NCBI GenBank assembly: GCA_027924585.1
Contig: BSBM01000047.1
Span: forward strand, 24,124,501 to 24,188,500
Source of the DNA: Larix kaempferi
Lineage: Eukaryota > Streptophyta > Pinopsida > Pinales > Pinaceae
DNA length: 64,000 bases
Reading direction: 5' to 3'
Position numbers and translations under genes: made by a program. Below, piece after piece: positions 12,401 to 24,186 of the stretch (position 1 is its first letter; the number at the start of each line of letters is the position of its first letter). Below the pieces are notes generated by a model, which was given only the letters and a program-made list of their open reading frames with translations, did not search any database and had not been told where the DNA came from.

Positions 12401-13970
12401 TGGTGTCAAAACGCCCCTCAATAGAGGAGATAGGCCTTGCAGTCTACGAGACTGTCTTAGGATGTTTTTTTGTTCCTCAATGGTGAAGGATTTGTGTCAA
12501 TATGAGAGTGGTAGTGGAATAAACACAATTGAACAAATGTAAAAATATGTCAACCACAACAGATGCAAAATGGTGCAATAAGTGAGTGATATGTGCAATG
12601 TCGGTTTTAGTGCATGAGTCCCCACATGTAGGTTCTTTTTATTACGAGTTTAGTGAACTTGTAGTTAAAAATAAAATAAACGTAAATTTCCTAGAAGACC
12701 TAACGTCCTTCCTCTCAAATGTAAATGGGCATCCCAAAAGCAAAATTGATGGTGATAATGGTATCCACTTACCAATCAACTAGTGGAGGTAACAAAGAGC
12801 TATTTCTACCGGCGATGGGGCCAATGATCCAATCAAGAAGACTTGGCAACACCTCCCAATGATGATAGCTAAATTCAGGAGTCAATTGAACTCACAAGTG
12901 CTCCTTGGTGATATCCTAAGTTGTGCCACTAAGATACCTTGCGTGAAGTGTGGATCAGTGGTTCGGCCTGCACAGTATAGTGTCATCTCCCTACAACAAG
13001 TTGAGTGGTTTCTAGGGGAGATCAAGGCAGCTATACCTCGGCGTTCACCTCCTTGGTCACGGTGCACTTTTGATCTGAGTTTTCTTTTAACACTTGCTTA
13101 TAGCAAGATTTTATAAGTACCCTACGAGACAACAATGCCATGTTTCAAAATATTGCTAATGAAACTAGATTGGTGGACATTACTGGATTCCTATCCCAAT
13201 CAATCCTACCTAACTAAAATATTGTTTTGTGACCTCATATGGAGGATTTTAGTTGGTTAAGACAATTACAATGTTGATTTTAAGGGGTTTGAGTGTTCAC
13301 TTATGGAGTGTAAGAGAGTTATTTCACAATCCCTACCTTTCTGATTCACCAAGCTCACATGAAGTGTGAGGTGAAGAGCATACTTGGATAGGAAGAGTCT
13401 ATAGGTCTCTTAGTGTGTGCTAGTGGTGCAAACATATGTGATGAAAGAAAAAAAATGATTTTATCGACAAATGAACTAAAATAGTATATCGAGTAATGCG
13501 TACTTTTAACTCTAAGAGATGCTCATAACGCTTTACAAAATCAAATATTTCTAACTAAATAGATAAATGTGCAATGGAGGTATTTCACACTTCTCACCCT
13601 TTTTCTGATTCACCAAGCTCACATGAAGTGTGAGGTGAAGAGCATACTTCGGGCGACAAGTGTATTTAGGTCCTTGCTTATGTGAAAAACTTGTGTTTTC
13701 TACACTAGAAATACTACTAAAAACAACATGTCGATTGATGCATAAACAAGAAATGGTCTTGAATACTAGTGACAACAATAGGGCCCGTTGAAAGCCTCAA
13801 AGTTGGTTACCTAGGTAAGTTTCAAGAGAGATGTACTGTTTACTTCCTAATATTGATCTAGGTGCACTAATTAATAAAAAATTAAGTAATTGGGTGAATT
13901 AGCCTTAATTTAAGTTCACTAGTAAGCAGCAATTGGGATGCCAAACCAAGCTATGCAGATAAAAATCAAA
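12401..13970. other. Leader side of the Gypsy-type element, no gene recognised
   Basis: Lies between the 5' LTR (right) and gag (left) on the element's minus strand. No convincing coding frame. It contains a short direct duplication (13321-13653). Confidence 0.45.
13321..13653. repeat. Direct duplication of a ~70 bp block, offset about 262 bp
   Basis: Blocks 13321-13388 and 13582-13653 share atttcaca, then tttctgattcaccaagctca, catgaagtgtgaggtgaaga and gcatactt. The last 50 bases are nearly identical, much better preserved than the element's coding frames. Confidence 0.85.
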
Positions 13971-14190
13971 TAAACAACAGTAGCGTGGATAAACGAGACT
14001 CTGCCGCGCGGACCACAAAGGTTAATAGAAAACAAACGTGTTGTAGCGCATGCAATACACTAAACTTCTGCGTGGGTGCGATGATCGGTGTAGCGTGGGA
14101 ATTACACTGGTAACTTGTGCTATGTGCGACTGTCTGAGTCGATTCCGCGCTATCAACGCGGTAGAGATGTCGCGAACTACACGGCTGCGA
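13971..14190. repeat. GC-rich block related to the LTR core
   Basis: A locally GC-rich segment with motifs such as gtagcgtggg, gtagcgcatg, gcgctatcaacgcg and tgtgctatgtgcg. It resembles the tagcgcggg-rich core found in both LTRs (about 6240-6310 and 15080-15160). It sits just inside the 5' LTR, so it may be a partial LTR duplication or a regulatory block shared with the LTR. Confidence 0.4.
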
Positions 14191-14346
14191 AAAAATAAAT
14201 GGGGACGTGATGGGACCAAATTCTAGAAGCAAGAGGTGGAATACCCGATCTCTTGCAAGTGACAAATACCTAGAATTAACTGCTTAGCATAAAACAACCT
14301 AGTTTAATAAGAAATGAACAAAAATAAGTATGGTCACCATTTGAAC

Positions 14347-15313
14347 TGTTGTGGAAAAAATTGCACAAGTGCACTCTTCCACTTGGTAAGGGGTTGAGCC
14401 TTGTAGGTTGTTGCACGACCTCAGTCCTTGGAGCCCCTTTTGATGGTGGTTTGGTATTCCTCCAAGTGATCCTGCAAGATATTGTTAGTGTAGTTCATAT
14501 CCAAGCATGAAAATGTTGATAAAAACAAAATGAAAGAGATAGGGGGAGAATGCAAACTTCAAAAAAAAACAAAGATATGTTAAACCACTCTTGTATTTCC
14601 CATTGGAATAGTTGTACAACACCTAGGAGGTGAATGCTTCAAGGGAATCCAACAATATTCCTTAGGGAGGCCTTTCTAGTCCAAACTAAATGCTAAGTAG
14701 ATGGAAGAAAAATGGAGAGAAACACTTGCCCCTTGATGGTAGGTGGTAAGCAAGCTTGGGAATGCTCACAATGGTAGGAAATGGTGGGCTATGAGGAAGC
14801 TCCAACTCAAATCTAGCAGCATAACCTTGCTCTAATTTCTCTCTCCAAAATGCATGCCAATGGCTTCCTTGTATAGGCCAAGAGGTGGCCAAAAAGAAAC
14901 TATATCCAAATGTGAACTCTCCTCATTCATGAACTAGTTCCAAGGTACACAAGGGGGGATAATTAATGCCACCTAGTGTGTGAGGAGCCGAATTCTGATC
15001 CTTGGGGAGGATTGAGCCTTTAACGCGCCGCTGAGATGAATTGGTCCCGCCATTTTGACAGTAGCACAGATATTGAAGGGAAATCCACGCGGGTGTAGCA
15101 CATACATTGTTCAGATAAACTGCACTATAGCGCGGGTAACCTGTGTAATACTCACGCTACCCTTTGTTTTGGTTGTTTCTGGGCACTTGTGGGTTCATGC
15201 TATGTTTTGGATCTGTTGGGGATGCCTGTGGTGAGATTCATTCTTTATGTTGATGACGCTTTAATGGATGAATTGTCAAAATGTCGCATGTGTGTACTTT
15301 TTAGGCATTAACA
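14347..15313 (-). repeat. 5' LTR of the Gypsy-type element
   Basis: Direct repeat of 5503-6468 with scattered substitutions and one net base of length difference. It begins tgttgtgg on the plus strand and ends ttaaca, giving TG...CA ends on the element strand. The TSD acatc follows at 15314. Confidence 0.85.
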
Positions 15314-15318
15314 ACATC

Positions 15319-16254
15319 CCTCAAAGGAAAAAAGATGAATTATACACAATCAAACCAACTTTTTATATCCACAATTTCTTTTGCACTGTTGGAAACTTGG
15401 ATAAGGAGTCTAACATTTGGAATGCCATCAAGTTCAACAATGGTAAGATATAACCATCTCTATTTTTTTATTAATTTCTCCGAGAATAGCGAGGTGCTCT
15501 ATAGCTTAGTATGGGGGAGATGTTGTCATGTAATGTAACGTTACATTAAAAAATTAGGCACTAGACAAATTTTTTCCCCAACTTAAATGTTTGTACACGA
15601 CAAACCCTATATCTAAATCTACCAGATGATCAATATGCTTGCACTAGAAAATGCAAGGTAATTGTACTTTGATGAGGAGTTACTTACCCTGCTTCAAAAA
15701 AAAACTTAGATTTATTATGTCGTTGCTTCATGGTATTTGTTTCCACAGACATGTCAATCCTTGCAGTCACCATGTAGAAACCGAGGTACTCGAGATTATT
15801 TATCTTCATAAGATATTTTAGGATTGAAAATGGAGCACTTCCCATAATATCCAAGCTTAGTGCTTAAGGTATCTTTCAAGATTAAAAACAAAGCACTTCC
15901 CATATCCAATCCCAGTGCATTCAGACTGATTCAGATGCTCTACAATAATTGATGGAGCAAGAGGAATATTTATTGCAGAGTGTTGTTGGGATGTTTATGC
16001 CAAAGTATTGGGAATGGATTCTTGATCTTTTGTGGAATGGGATCTTGTTCCAAGGCATCTAATTCTCATACGGGTTCGTTATAAGGCCTTAAACTACATT
16101 GTATCCTGCTGAGAAACATTAAACCCGATTTATATGGTCTTCCATTCTTTCTTGTCCTTGTTGGGTATGCTGTTCAATTATAAAGGAGAATTACAAGTAA
16201 TTTCTAGGTCAGAAGTGCATTTATTGAGAATTACTAGGTCAGGAGTGAATTTTG
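15319..16254. other. Flank and decayed 5' part of the Copia element
   Basis: No gene recognised. A ~65 bp sequence is repeated (gcacttcccat... blocks near 15835 and 15893). The 5' LTR and N-terminal gag of the Copia element that follows would be expected here but were not found, so that element seems truncated or very decayed on this side. Confidence 0.4.
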
Positions 16255-18238
16255 GACATGTTGTCGCTTCTATGTTGTTAGAAGAGATGAGATTAAAGAA
16301 CATGGAAGGTTAAAAACCATGATGCCTTGATGGTTAGAGGTCGTCTGGTAAATAGAGGAAACTTGGAAAAACCTCAGGTAGAAATTTGGAGTCGAGGGGT
16401 ATATCTAGGAATAGATTGCTTGGTCCAATGATGAAAATATGTTGGCGATGCAGCAGAGTCAGGCATTATAGACGAAACTATAAGTTGAGGCAAGTCAAGA
16501 AAGGAAAAGGATCCGAGGAAAGTTAGTTAACTAATGGTAAGTCGTCATAAGAAGAGAAAGGAGATGTGTATCTGGCCTCCACAATTACACAGTCAGATTG
16601 TGACTCTAGGTTGATAGACTTTGGTATGTCATATCATATGACACCTTGAAGAGAGTGGTTATGTGAGTATGAGAAGAATAATGGTGGCGATGTCCTACTG
16701 GGAGATGATTCACCAACTAGGATATTTGGATGAGGTAAAGTTTGACTAAAACAAAAAAATTAAGAATAGGATCACTTCCAGGAGTACTGCATATCCCAAG
16801 TTTTGCTCAAAACCCGATCGTAATAAGTAATATGGGGAATGCAGGTGTGCAGTCTGTATTTGAGAAAGGTATGTGTAATGTGGTGCGAGGAGCAATAGTA
16901 CTTAAGAGAGGAGTTTGGACTAGAACCTTGTACAAACTATTGGGAAGAACAAACATCAACGAAAGTGATAATGTCGTTTTCCTCGAGTCCAACAACATAT
17001 CTTATTGTATAGTCATCTCAACCATGTTGTGGCATCAATGGATGGAAAATATAGGTGAGAAATTTCTTCCTTCTATGCACAATAAAGGTATGGTCGAAGG
17101 TCTCCCTAGCTATTTTGAAGAAGTCGACCTCTGTGAACATTGTATTTATGGTAAACATAGTCATGTAAGGTTCTCTTCTGGTGTTATTTTGGCTAAGTAA
17201 ATATTGGAGTTAATACATAGTGATGTGTTTGGACATGTGTTAGTCTCTCCACTAGCAGGATATGAAGATTATGTTTCTTTCATAGATGATTTCTCCATAA
17301 TGACATGGTTGTATTTTATGAGGAATAAATCTAATGTTTTTGAGGAATTTCAAGAGTTCAAAAATCTTATGGAGTATTGAACTGATAAAAGGATCAAGGT
17401 GTTGAGAACTGACAATGGAGGAGAATTATATGGAAAGGAGTTCGACCAGTTCTGTAGACAACATGGTATAGCTCTAAAAAACACAACTCCATACATGCCT
17501 CAAGAGAATGTAACTTTTGAAAGAATGAAGAGAACACTGATGGAGAAAGCGAGGAGCATGCTCAATGGTGTAGGAATCTCACAAGAATGTTTTGTAGAGG
17601 CAGTCGAAACGACATGTTACCTAACGAATAGGTCGTCGTCGATGGATCCAGTTGAAAAGACTCCATATGAGGCATGGGATGGTAAAAATCCCTCTGTTAC
17701 ACATCTCATAGTATTTGGGTGTGATGCCTTTGTGCATATCCCAAAGGAGAAAAGAACCAAACTCAGCAACAAGTCACAAAAATGCATATTTATAGGTATA
17801 AGGATGGAGTGAAAGGGTATAAGCTATGGAACCTAGTGATGAGGAAGGAAGTTTATATTAGATATTTGATCTTCAGAGAAGTTGGAGGAACTTCCAAGGA
17901 TGAATATGTTAAAAGAGAAAAACCAAAAAAACAAGAGTTTAAAATGAACGACGAAAGCCTGGATTTAGGTGAGTCGATTGAATTCGATGAAGAGGTGAAA
18001 CAAAAAACTCCATATGTCAGGATATTTGGTCAAGAAAGGAAACAACCGAAAAGGTATAGTCCACCCAACTTTAATTTTGCTTTTGCGTTATCTTCCATAG
18101 AAGGTGATCCCACATCCGTAAAGGAAGCAATTGACTCGATAAAGGGTAAACTCTAGGAAAGGGACATGGAAGAAGAAATGGATTCCTTCAAGAAGAATGA
18201 AACATGGGATCTAGTTACCTTACCAAATGGAAGGAAAC
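16255..18238 (+). pseudogene. Copia gag C-terminus, protease and integrase remnant
   Basis: In order: a gag tail with a zinc-knuckle-like CWRCSRVRHYRRNY (near 16440; last Cys altered). Then a protease trace, DFGMSYHMTP (near 16618), where the active-site Asp-Ser-Gly has become Asp-Phe-Gly. Then a GAG-pre-integrase segment ending LCEHCIYGKHSHVRF (16742-17200). Then the integrase core with SFIDDFS (17280), RTDNGGELYGKEF (17402) and a QENVTFERMKRTLMEKARSM block. The expected Glu-containing region is recognisable but altered. It ends in the linker before the RT domain (ETWDLVTLPNGRK) where the nested element begins. At least several stops interrupt it (for example at 17199 and 17378) and the frame shifts near 17810. 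In a live element these domains mature gag-pol and insert the cDNA. Confidence 0.85.
18234..18238. other. Left target-site duplication (gaaac) of the nested element
   Basis: gaaac here and aaaac at 25900-25904 flank the nested LTR element, with one difference in five bases. The host Copia coding frame passes through this site. Confidence 0.82.
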
Positions 18239-19943
18239 TATTGAAATTTGGTTTTGATTGATGTTAACTAATGCCAAATAGGATTCAATATCCTTGTGCT
18301 AGTTTGAAGAAGTACATCCAGATTGTAGAAGTACATCCAATACATTCAGTGAGTACATCCAGTTTGAATAAATACATAAGGTACATGCACAAGTTTCAAT
18401 CCATCTAGTCATGGCACTTCAAAGGTAATGCCAAATATATGGATGAACAAGTCTTGGGAGTGTGCAAGAGGTTCATGAGAAAGACGTGCTTGGAAATGTA
18501 TGCAAGTCCCGAAAGTGCGCAAGACTCACCAATAAAAACAAGTATACAAGTCTTTGAAATGCGCAAGAGTCCTAGAAGTAATTGGTGGTCGGAGAATTCA
18601 AGTGCACAAGACCCACAAGTGATGATACTTCAAGGGTGCAAGACCCCACATGAAGTGGTTCCAAAGTGCACAAGACCCATTATGAAAAAGAACAAGTATG
18701 CACAATACCCATAAGGTGTGATACCTCAGTGGCGCAGAACATGACAAGTGGCAGAAGTGTGAATTAAGCTTGACCGTGAAGCAAGGAAGAAGGGACGCTA
18801 TGACCAACTTGTGTACATACCATCTGCACAAGACAAGTATAAATAAGAAGCCAAGTTGGAGAGTTGAAGCAAGCTTGAAGATGTGGAAGTGGTAGTACTC
18901 TAAATTGGAAAGCTTCTAATTATTGGGGTATCAATGGCTCATGGAATCGAAACAACATAATCTAGTAGAAGAGTCAGATTCACAAAATCCAGCACAATAG
19001 ATGATGCAAAGAAAGATGTGTTATATCTTAGACAGATGCACAACAACAGAAGAGTAGAAAAGCAGAAGATGTGCAGTATGATGAGGTTTATCTGAGACAA
19101 GTGCATAATAGCAAAAAGGCAATATCATAGATGGTATGCAGAAAGTCACAGATTATCTAAGACAAACGCACCAAGACAAAAGTGTAGCATAACAGAGGAT
19201 GTGCAAAATGATGTGAGTTATCTGATAAAAATGGACGAGGTCATAATAGTAGCACAGTAGAGGAAGCGCAATATCATTTGAGTTTGCAGATGTGCTGAAA
19301 CATAATGGTATGTTGAACTAATGCGCAGATTGCAGAAGGTTATGAAGTATGAGATCAAGTGTGTAACGTTGATGTAGTGAAGTGAAATATGTGATACAGT
19401 TCAGTGACTGCTAGATATTAGTATACAAAAGGTGCACACAACAGAATGAGCTGCAGTCAATCTGAAGAGTGTGCGAATTAGTAGAACAACAAATAAGTAT
19501 CTTCAACAGAGATATCAGGGTTGCGGGACGAGGAAAGGAACAGGGAATTGGTGCTTCCTTCAGGTCGGTGCTTGTAAAATCAGGGGGTTAGTGCCTCCTT
19601 CTAGTCAGAGCTAGTAAATCATGGATTCGGTGCTTCCTTCAGGTCATAGCCTATAAAACCAAAGAGTTGAACCCTCCTTTTGGGTGGTGCTGGAGAACTT
19701 TGGAATTTGGTGCTTCCCATCAATGTATTCTTTATAATATAAGAAAGCATTATGTGGTTTTCTCCCATTTGGGATTCCTTGTAAAAACCTTGTGTTTTTT
19801 GTTTTGCGCATATGTGGATGAATGCTATTATTTATGGTAAATACATAATATAACTACTATTTAAGTTTGATAAGAAGTGAAAATTGTTCATAATTGCACT
19901 AATACCAATTCACCCCCCTCTCAGTATTAATAATATTCCAACA
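18239..19943 (+). repeat. 5' LTR of the nested gag-only element
   Basis: Starts tattgaa (ancestral tgttgaa by comparison with the right copy) and ends ccaaca. It contains a set of imperfect ~55-60 bp repeats at about 19545-19700, each with ggtgcttccttcaggt or a close variant. The matching array in the right LTR is at about 25500-25670. An AT-rich tataatataag stretch follows (about 19733) and could serve as the LTR promoter. Confidence 0.9.
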
Positions 19944-19945
19944 AT

Positions 19946-19957
19946 TGGTATCAGAGC
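19946..19957 (+). promoter_or_regulatory. Primer-binding site, initiator tRNA-Met type
   Basis: tggtatcagagc lies two bases after the 5' LTR end and is the standard plant tRNA-Met complement used to prime minus-strand DNA synthesis. Confidence 0.92.
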
Positions 19958-20008
19958 GGGTGTCTTCAATAATAGCTTAACATATAGAAGATAGATCCTT
20001 GCGAAGTT

Positions 20009-21019
20009 ATGGACAAGCAGGAAGGACTATCCACGAACAAAGCACCTAGATTTGATGGCTCCAACTACACCTTCTGGAGGATTAGAATGGATGTATATCT
20101 GCATTCCCTCGGTGCTGATATCTGGAAGTCTATTGAGAATGGCTATAATGTTCCTACAACCACTCCAATTGATCCATTTAAAAGAATATAGTATGAATGC
20201 AATGCAAGAGCAAGGAATGCACTGTTATGTGGGTTAGAAGAGTTTGAATACACTAAGGTCATGCATTGTGCTTCAACAAAGGATGTATGGGACAAAATCA
20301 AAAATATCTATGAAGGAGATGAGAAAGTCAAGAAGGAAAAACTACAGACTTACTCTGGACTATATGAGTCTTTGAGAATGAAATATGAAGAAAATGTTGC
20401 CTCGTGCTTTCTTCAAACCGATGAGCTAGTCAATGCCATCAAAAGCCTTGGAGTTTCACTAACTGAAGAATAGATTGCGCAAAAGATACTAATAACTTTT
20501 CCACCAAGATTCGACTCAAAGGTATCCATGTTAGAAGACATAACTAATATTGAAGAGCTAATAAAGGATGAGATTCATGGGATTCTTACTACGTATGAGA
20601 TGAGAACTGAAAGGGAAAATCCCACCAGGAAAGAAGCAACATTTAAAGCCACCGGGAAGGAAAAACATGAGCATGATAAAACCTCTTGTGATGAAGTAGA
20701 TAAGGAAGAGGAAAATTTCATAAGAAAGTTGAAAAGATGGCGCGGCAAGTATAAGAGTAAGTTACCCTTCAAATGTTTTAAATGTGGAAGAGTAAGCCAT
20801 TTTGATTCAAAGTGTCCTTATAAAGAAGATGGAGATAGTGAAAACGAATCAGATTCCAATTGCAATGAACGAAGGATGGAACACACATGGGACATATATG
20901 AGAGCAGGAAGAAAGTCCCAAAACAACGGAAGAGTATGTACTCCAAGGAAGACAGCAGTTCATCCGAAGAAAGTGAATGTGATGACAGTCCAAAAGAAGT
21001 GCTTTCATGGCCTTTCTAG
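20009..21019 (+). pseudogene. Copia-type gag (UBN2-like) with zinc knuckle, two in-frame stops
   Basis: One frame runs from ATG 20009 to 21019, interrupted by TAG codons at 20189 and 20471. The N-terminus has PRFDGSNYTFWRIRMDVYL, the usual start of plant Copia gag. The middle has TKDVWDKIKNIYEGDEKVK and the EYT...CASTKDVW arrangement of the UBN2 family. A knuckle, CFKCGRVSHFDSKC (about 20773-20814), fits C-x2-C-x4-H-x4-C. The tail is highly acidic and serine-rich (KEDSSSSEESECDD). The start was chosen because it lies 51 bases after the primer-binding site and begins the conserved block. In a live element gag forms the particle shell and packages RNA. With only two stops the frame is better preserved than the host Copia pol. 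Confidence 0.85.
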
Positions 21020-21022
21020 AAG

Positions 21023-21753
21023 ATGAAGGTAGTGAAGAAAAGAAAAAAGAGTTGTCCATATATCAAGAAAGACACATCAAATACGCATAGTCAGTCAGGA
21101 ACATTGGATAAATACTTCTTTAGTAGAACCTTTAATTCACCTCCAAAACCTATCGCAGAAATTAGATCAAACAATCATTTTAAAGAAGAAGAAGTTACAG
21201 AAGTTGATTGGGAAGGTGAAATTATTCATGCCTTGGATGAATTAAAGAATTCAAGAACAAAGAACAAACTCTTGCAGGACCAACTGTCAAAGTATGAAGA
21301 ACAAGTCAAGCAAGCCAAGGTTATTCAAGAGTCTCTTGAAAACAGGTTAGTGAAAAAAAAATGAATCTTGAGAAACACCTAAACTGCGCAGTAGATAAAA
21401 TTAGGAAGCTTGAAGAAGAGGAATCAGTATTGAAGACATCACTGGAAGAGTCAAAGCAGAAAAATGAATTGCTGGCAATTCAACTCGAACAAAGGAATGG
21501 AGAGATCTCCTATTTAGAAGAAAAATTGGTTGAGATAAAAGGGAAATGTCACATCATTAATACTCTGGACTGCACAAATCTAGGAAATGACAAAACTTGT
21601 CTGAATATAGAAATGGAGAGAAAATTCAAAAATTGCACATCAATCCTGGATAAGATATTGAACGATCATAGATCACCTGCAGACAAATTAGTACTTGGCA
21701 TGACAGAACAACTGAGAAGGTTTGCGATAACAAGTACAGTCCAAATCGAATGA
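21023..21753 (+). pseudogene. Gag coiled-coil extension, frame-broken
   Basis: Two frames (21023-21364 and 21361-21753) overlap by four bases and encode a continuous Lys/Glu-rich heptad-type sequence. It starts with an acidic EEEVTEVDWEGEIIHALDEL block and continues with repeated LEE/LEES/QLEQR heptads. The change of frame falls in an A-run at 21352-21361, a likely slip mutation. The section follows the knuckle and acidic tail of gag at 21019, with a further frame shift there. Several plant Copia lineages have such a coiled coil after the knuckle, probably for gag multimerisation. The assignment to gag is inferred from position and composition. Confidence 0.65.
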
Positions 21754-22040
21754 ATCCATTCAGGTATGATAATTCCTTCAATGATTACAATTCTTTCTGT
21801 TACACTACTAGAAGAAGGATAAATACATTGAAGTGTGTAAGGTGCAACTGCATTGGTCATATTGCGAAATACTATCATTCTGTGAGTTGTTATGCATGTG
21901 ATGGTTTTGGACATGAGGCTCAATATTGTCGAAGAACAGCAAATCGTCCAGATAGAAATACTCTACATGACATCAAAACCAACACAAAGACCAAAGGGAA
22001 GGTAGTCAGGCGCAATATCAAAATGGATGTGCACACATGA
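21750..22040 (+). CDS. Small ORF with two consecutive zinc knuckles
   Basis: A 96-codon frame overlapping the previous one by four bases. It carries CVRCNCIGHIAKYY, a knuckle whose last Cys is Tyr, directly followed by CYACDGFGHEAQYC, a complete C-x2-C-x4-H-x4-C. A basic tail follows. It was probably the end of the gag protein, giving gag three knuckles in all, with an intervening coiled coil. Whether it is translated by itself is unknown. Confidence 0.55.
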   Translation: MNPFRYDNSFNDYNSFCYTTRRRINTLKCVRCNCIGHIAKYYHSVSCYACDGFGHEAQYCRRTANRPDRNTLHDIKTNTKTKGKVVRRNIKMDVHT

Positions 22041-24186
22041 AGATGTGGGTAATAAAAGCTCCTCAAGTATGCGCAATTGAGGCAAAAAATCCAAGTATGT
22101 CTCAAGAAGCAAGTGATTGTTGCACATCTTACTGATCACTAAAAGGTCAAGTAAGATCCTTTAATTCAACATGCCATTCATTAGGAATTCAAGGAATGTA
22201 TTAGTAAGTATTGCAGTTAGAAAACATTTGAATTTTGTTGTCACATTGATGTAAAGTTGCAAAGGAAATGCGCATATATCCAATTTTTTGCAAAAATGTG
22301 TTGAAGTAAAATTTGTCGCACAAAGAGCTCATACATGTGACAGTAGAAAGAAGAGTACAAACATGTATTGTTGATGAACAAGCATAAGGTCCACGCAGAT
22401 ACATAATCGAATTTTGTATTATATTCAAAACTTGCCTTTATAAAGTTACATGAGACCTATGTCGCAAAAAACAGAGTCGAAGTATCAAAGGTAGCATGCC
22501 AAGGCTTAACAACAATTGAAGTACAAAGACGACATGATAAGAGTTGTATTGAACAAAAATTGAGAATTACAAAATTGATTCAGAGCCAAAGATCGAGGTC
22601 CAAATCTGCGACGTGACTGGCTGGTTGCTGAGACAGACGAATTTCAAGATCCATCGGAGCTTGCTCGACGAAGTTAGAAGATTGCAGCAGTGGAAAAATA
22701 TGCAAAGTTGAAGATGATGTGTTGGCAACTCACTGTTTTGTCTGAATCAAGGTCAACAAGTCAATAATTTGCTATTGTTGCTTCTCCAGGAAGTCGAATC
22801 TCGTGTTCATATTGGACAACCCATCTGTATTAATCTGTTTGACCTAAGACTGCGCATACCAATGCATGAAATCAGATTCTTTCATTTGGGATTGCCAAAT
22901 TCCCATGTCCACTTTCAGTCTTGCGAACTCATCCTGATGTGACTGAACTACTAAGCAAATACTGTCGAACAAGTGGTTGAATCTATGAAAGAAAGAAGAC
23001 GAGATACTCAGAAGCTGCGACACTTAGAACAAGATTGACAGGGAATGGACCAGGATGATGAACCGGGTCATAGATAGCCAATTTATAGAATTGGAAGGTG
23101 GTTCCCCATGCGTGCGAAAATAAATTAAAGAGACGTTGAGGTTAATGCATTCATGTTCGCGCGATTTGAAGTTGACTAGGGAGATGCCAAAATTTATTGC
23201 ATGAGTTGATGAGATTGGGAAAGAAGACAAAAAGCGGAAATCTAATTCATTGTTCTATGTGATCGAGATGATGTTGCCTAAAAAGCTCGAGTACGAAAAT
23301 GGCATGTAGAATTTTTCGCACGAGTTACTAGTCACATCGCCTTGTTTCCATAATGACTAACGGATGGAAATATGTGCAATATTAAGAAATAATATTTGTG
23401 TGTTGTGGAAAGTTATGCGAAGTCATAAAATGTGATGAAGACTGGTCACAGTGCAGTGAATGCAACAAAAAGGAAAATTTGAATGTTGGAAGAGGTTGGC
23501 ATGGAAGACAATGGAAGTTTGTAATGCGCATAATAAGTGTGACATGAAGATGAATAAAGAAGCATGGAAGAATGATATGTCATAGGAATAGAATGTCAAG
23601 ACAAAAAAGAATTTGGAAACTGTACAAGGGAATCATATTCGAGACAACTACAGAGACAATGTTAATGAACTGGTTGTAGAACGACTTAGTGTTCTGCAAC
23701 AACTCCAGCGAAAGGAAAGAGAATAAAGCATGAAGATAGGGAGAGTAATCAAAGCAAGAAGTTTTATGAAGGCAAGTGAAATCCGAAGTATAAGTGCATA
23801 AGAGAATATAAAATTGTGCATTGAAGGCATCTCTTTTCCATTGGTGTAAAAGGGGGGGAAATATCATGTAGCTTGAGGCATACATCAATGATAGTGATCT
23901 GCACAGAAATGAAAAACAACATAGAAGTAATTATCCATGGTCACACAGAGGAACAATGAAGAAATCTCATGAAGCATGCATCAGTAGAAGAGAACCGTGC
24001 GAAAATGAAATACAACATAAAAGAATTGATAACAGGATACGCAGAAGAGTAAAGGTTCAAACTGGAAAGAACACAGGGGGAGTACACACAGGGGAAGTAT
24101 TGTGCAGTGTGTGAACAAAACACATGAAGAGTACATCTTTATGAGATGTTGACATGCACAGCTTCATAAGGTGTTGACATCAATTC
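22041..24186. other. Non-pol interior of the nested element
   Basis: About 2.1 kb between gag and the polypurine tract. No plus-strand gene was found. A minus-strand coding-like segment occurs at 22560-23240 (separate entry). The rest (23240-24186) is purine-rich on the plus strand with scattered short frames. Confidence 0.55.
22560..23240 (-). pseudogene. Antisense coding-like fragment with TATA-like upstream sequence
   Basis: On the minus strand, 22995-22735 reads as an amphipathic, Gln/Glu-rich sequence with FFHRFNHLFDSICLVVQSHQ, then EFARLKVDMGIWQSQMKESD and NTRFDFLEKQQ. It is interrupted only by TAG/TGA codons where Gln or Trp would fit. A gtgagt donor-like site follows the last residues. 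About 60-90 bases upstream on the same strand is tctataaattgg, a plausible TATA box (near 23090). This looks like the 5' part of a captured gene or an antisense element gene. I do not recognise the protein. Confidence 0.4.

Larger units (their letters stand above)
5503..15313 (-). mobile_element. Ty3/Gypsy-type LTR retrotransposon, no RT or integrase seen
   Basis: Two direct terminal repeats of 966 bp (5503-6468) and 967 bp (14347-15313) bound a 7.9 kb interior. The flanking five bases are gcatc on the left (5498-5502) and acatc on the right (15314-15318), a target-site duplication with one change. Gag and retropepsin remnants read on the minus strand, so the right repeat is the 5' LTR. On the minus strand the LTRs begin TGTTAA and end in ACA (left copy AACG after one change). 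No YxDD reverse transcriptase box, integrase HHCC/DDE motif or chromodomain was seen on either strand of the interior, so the copy would depend on enzymes from elsewhere even if its frames were open. Primer-binding and polypurine sites are not clear. Reading frames are broken throughout. Confidence 0.85.

Noticed and set aside
19946-19957. tRNA gene suggested by tggtatcagagc (also 57369-57380)
   Set aside because: The words are primer-binding sites next to LTR ends; no cloverleaf or A/B boxes around them.
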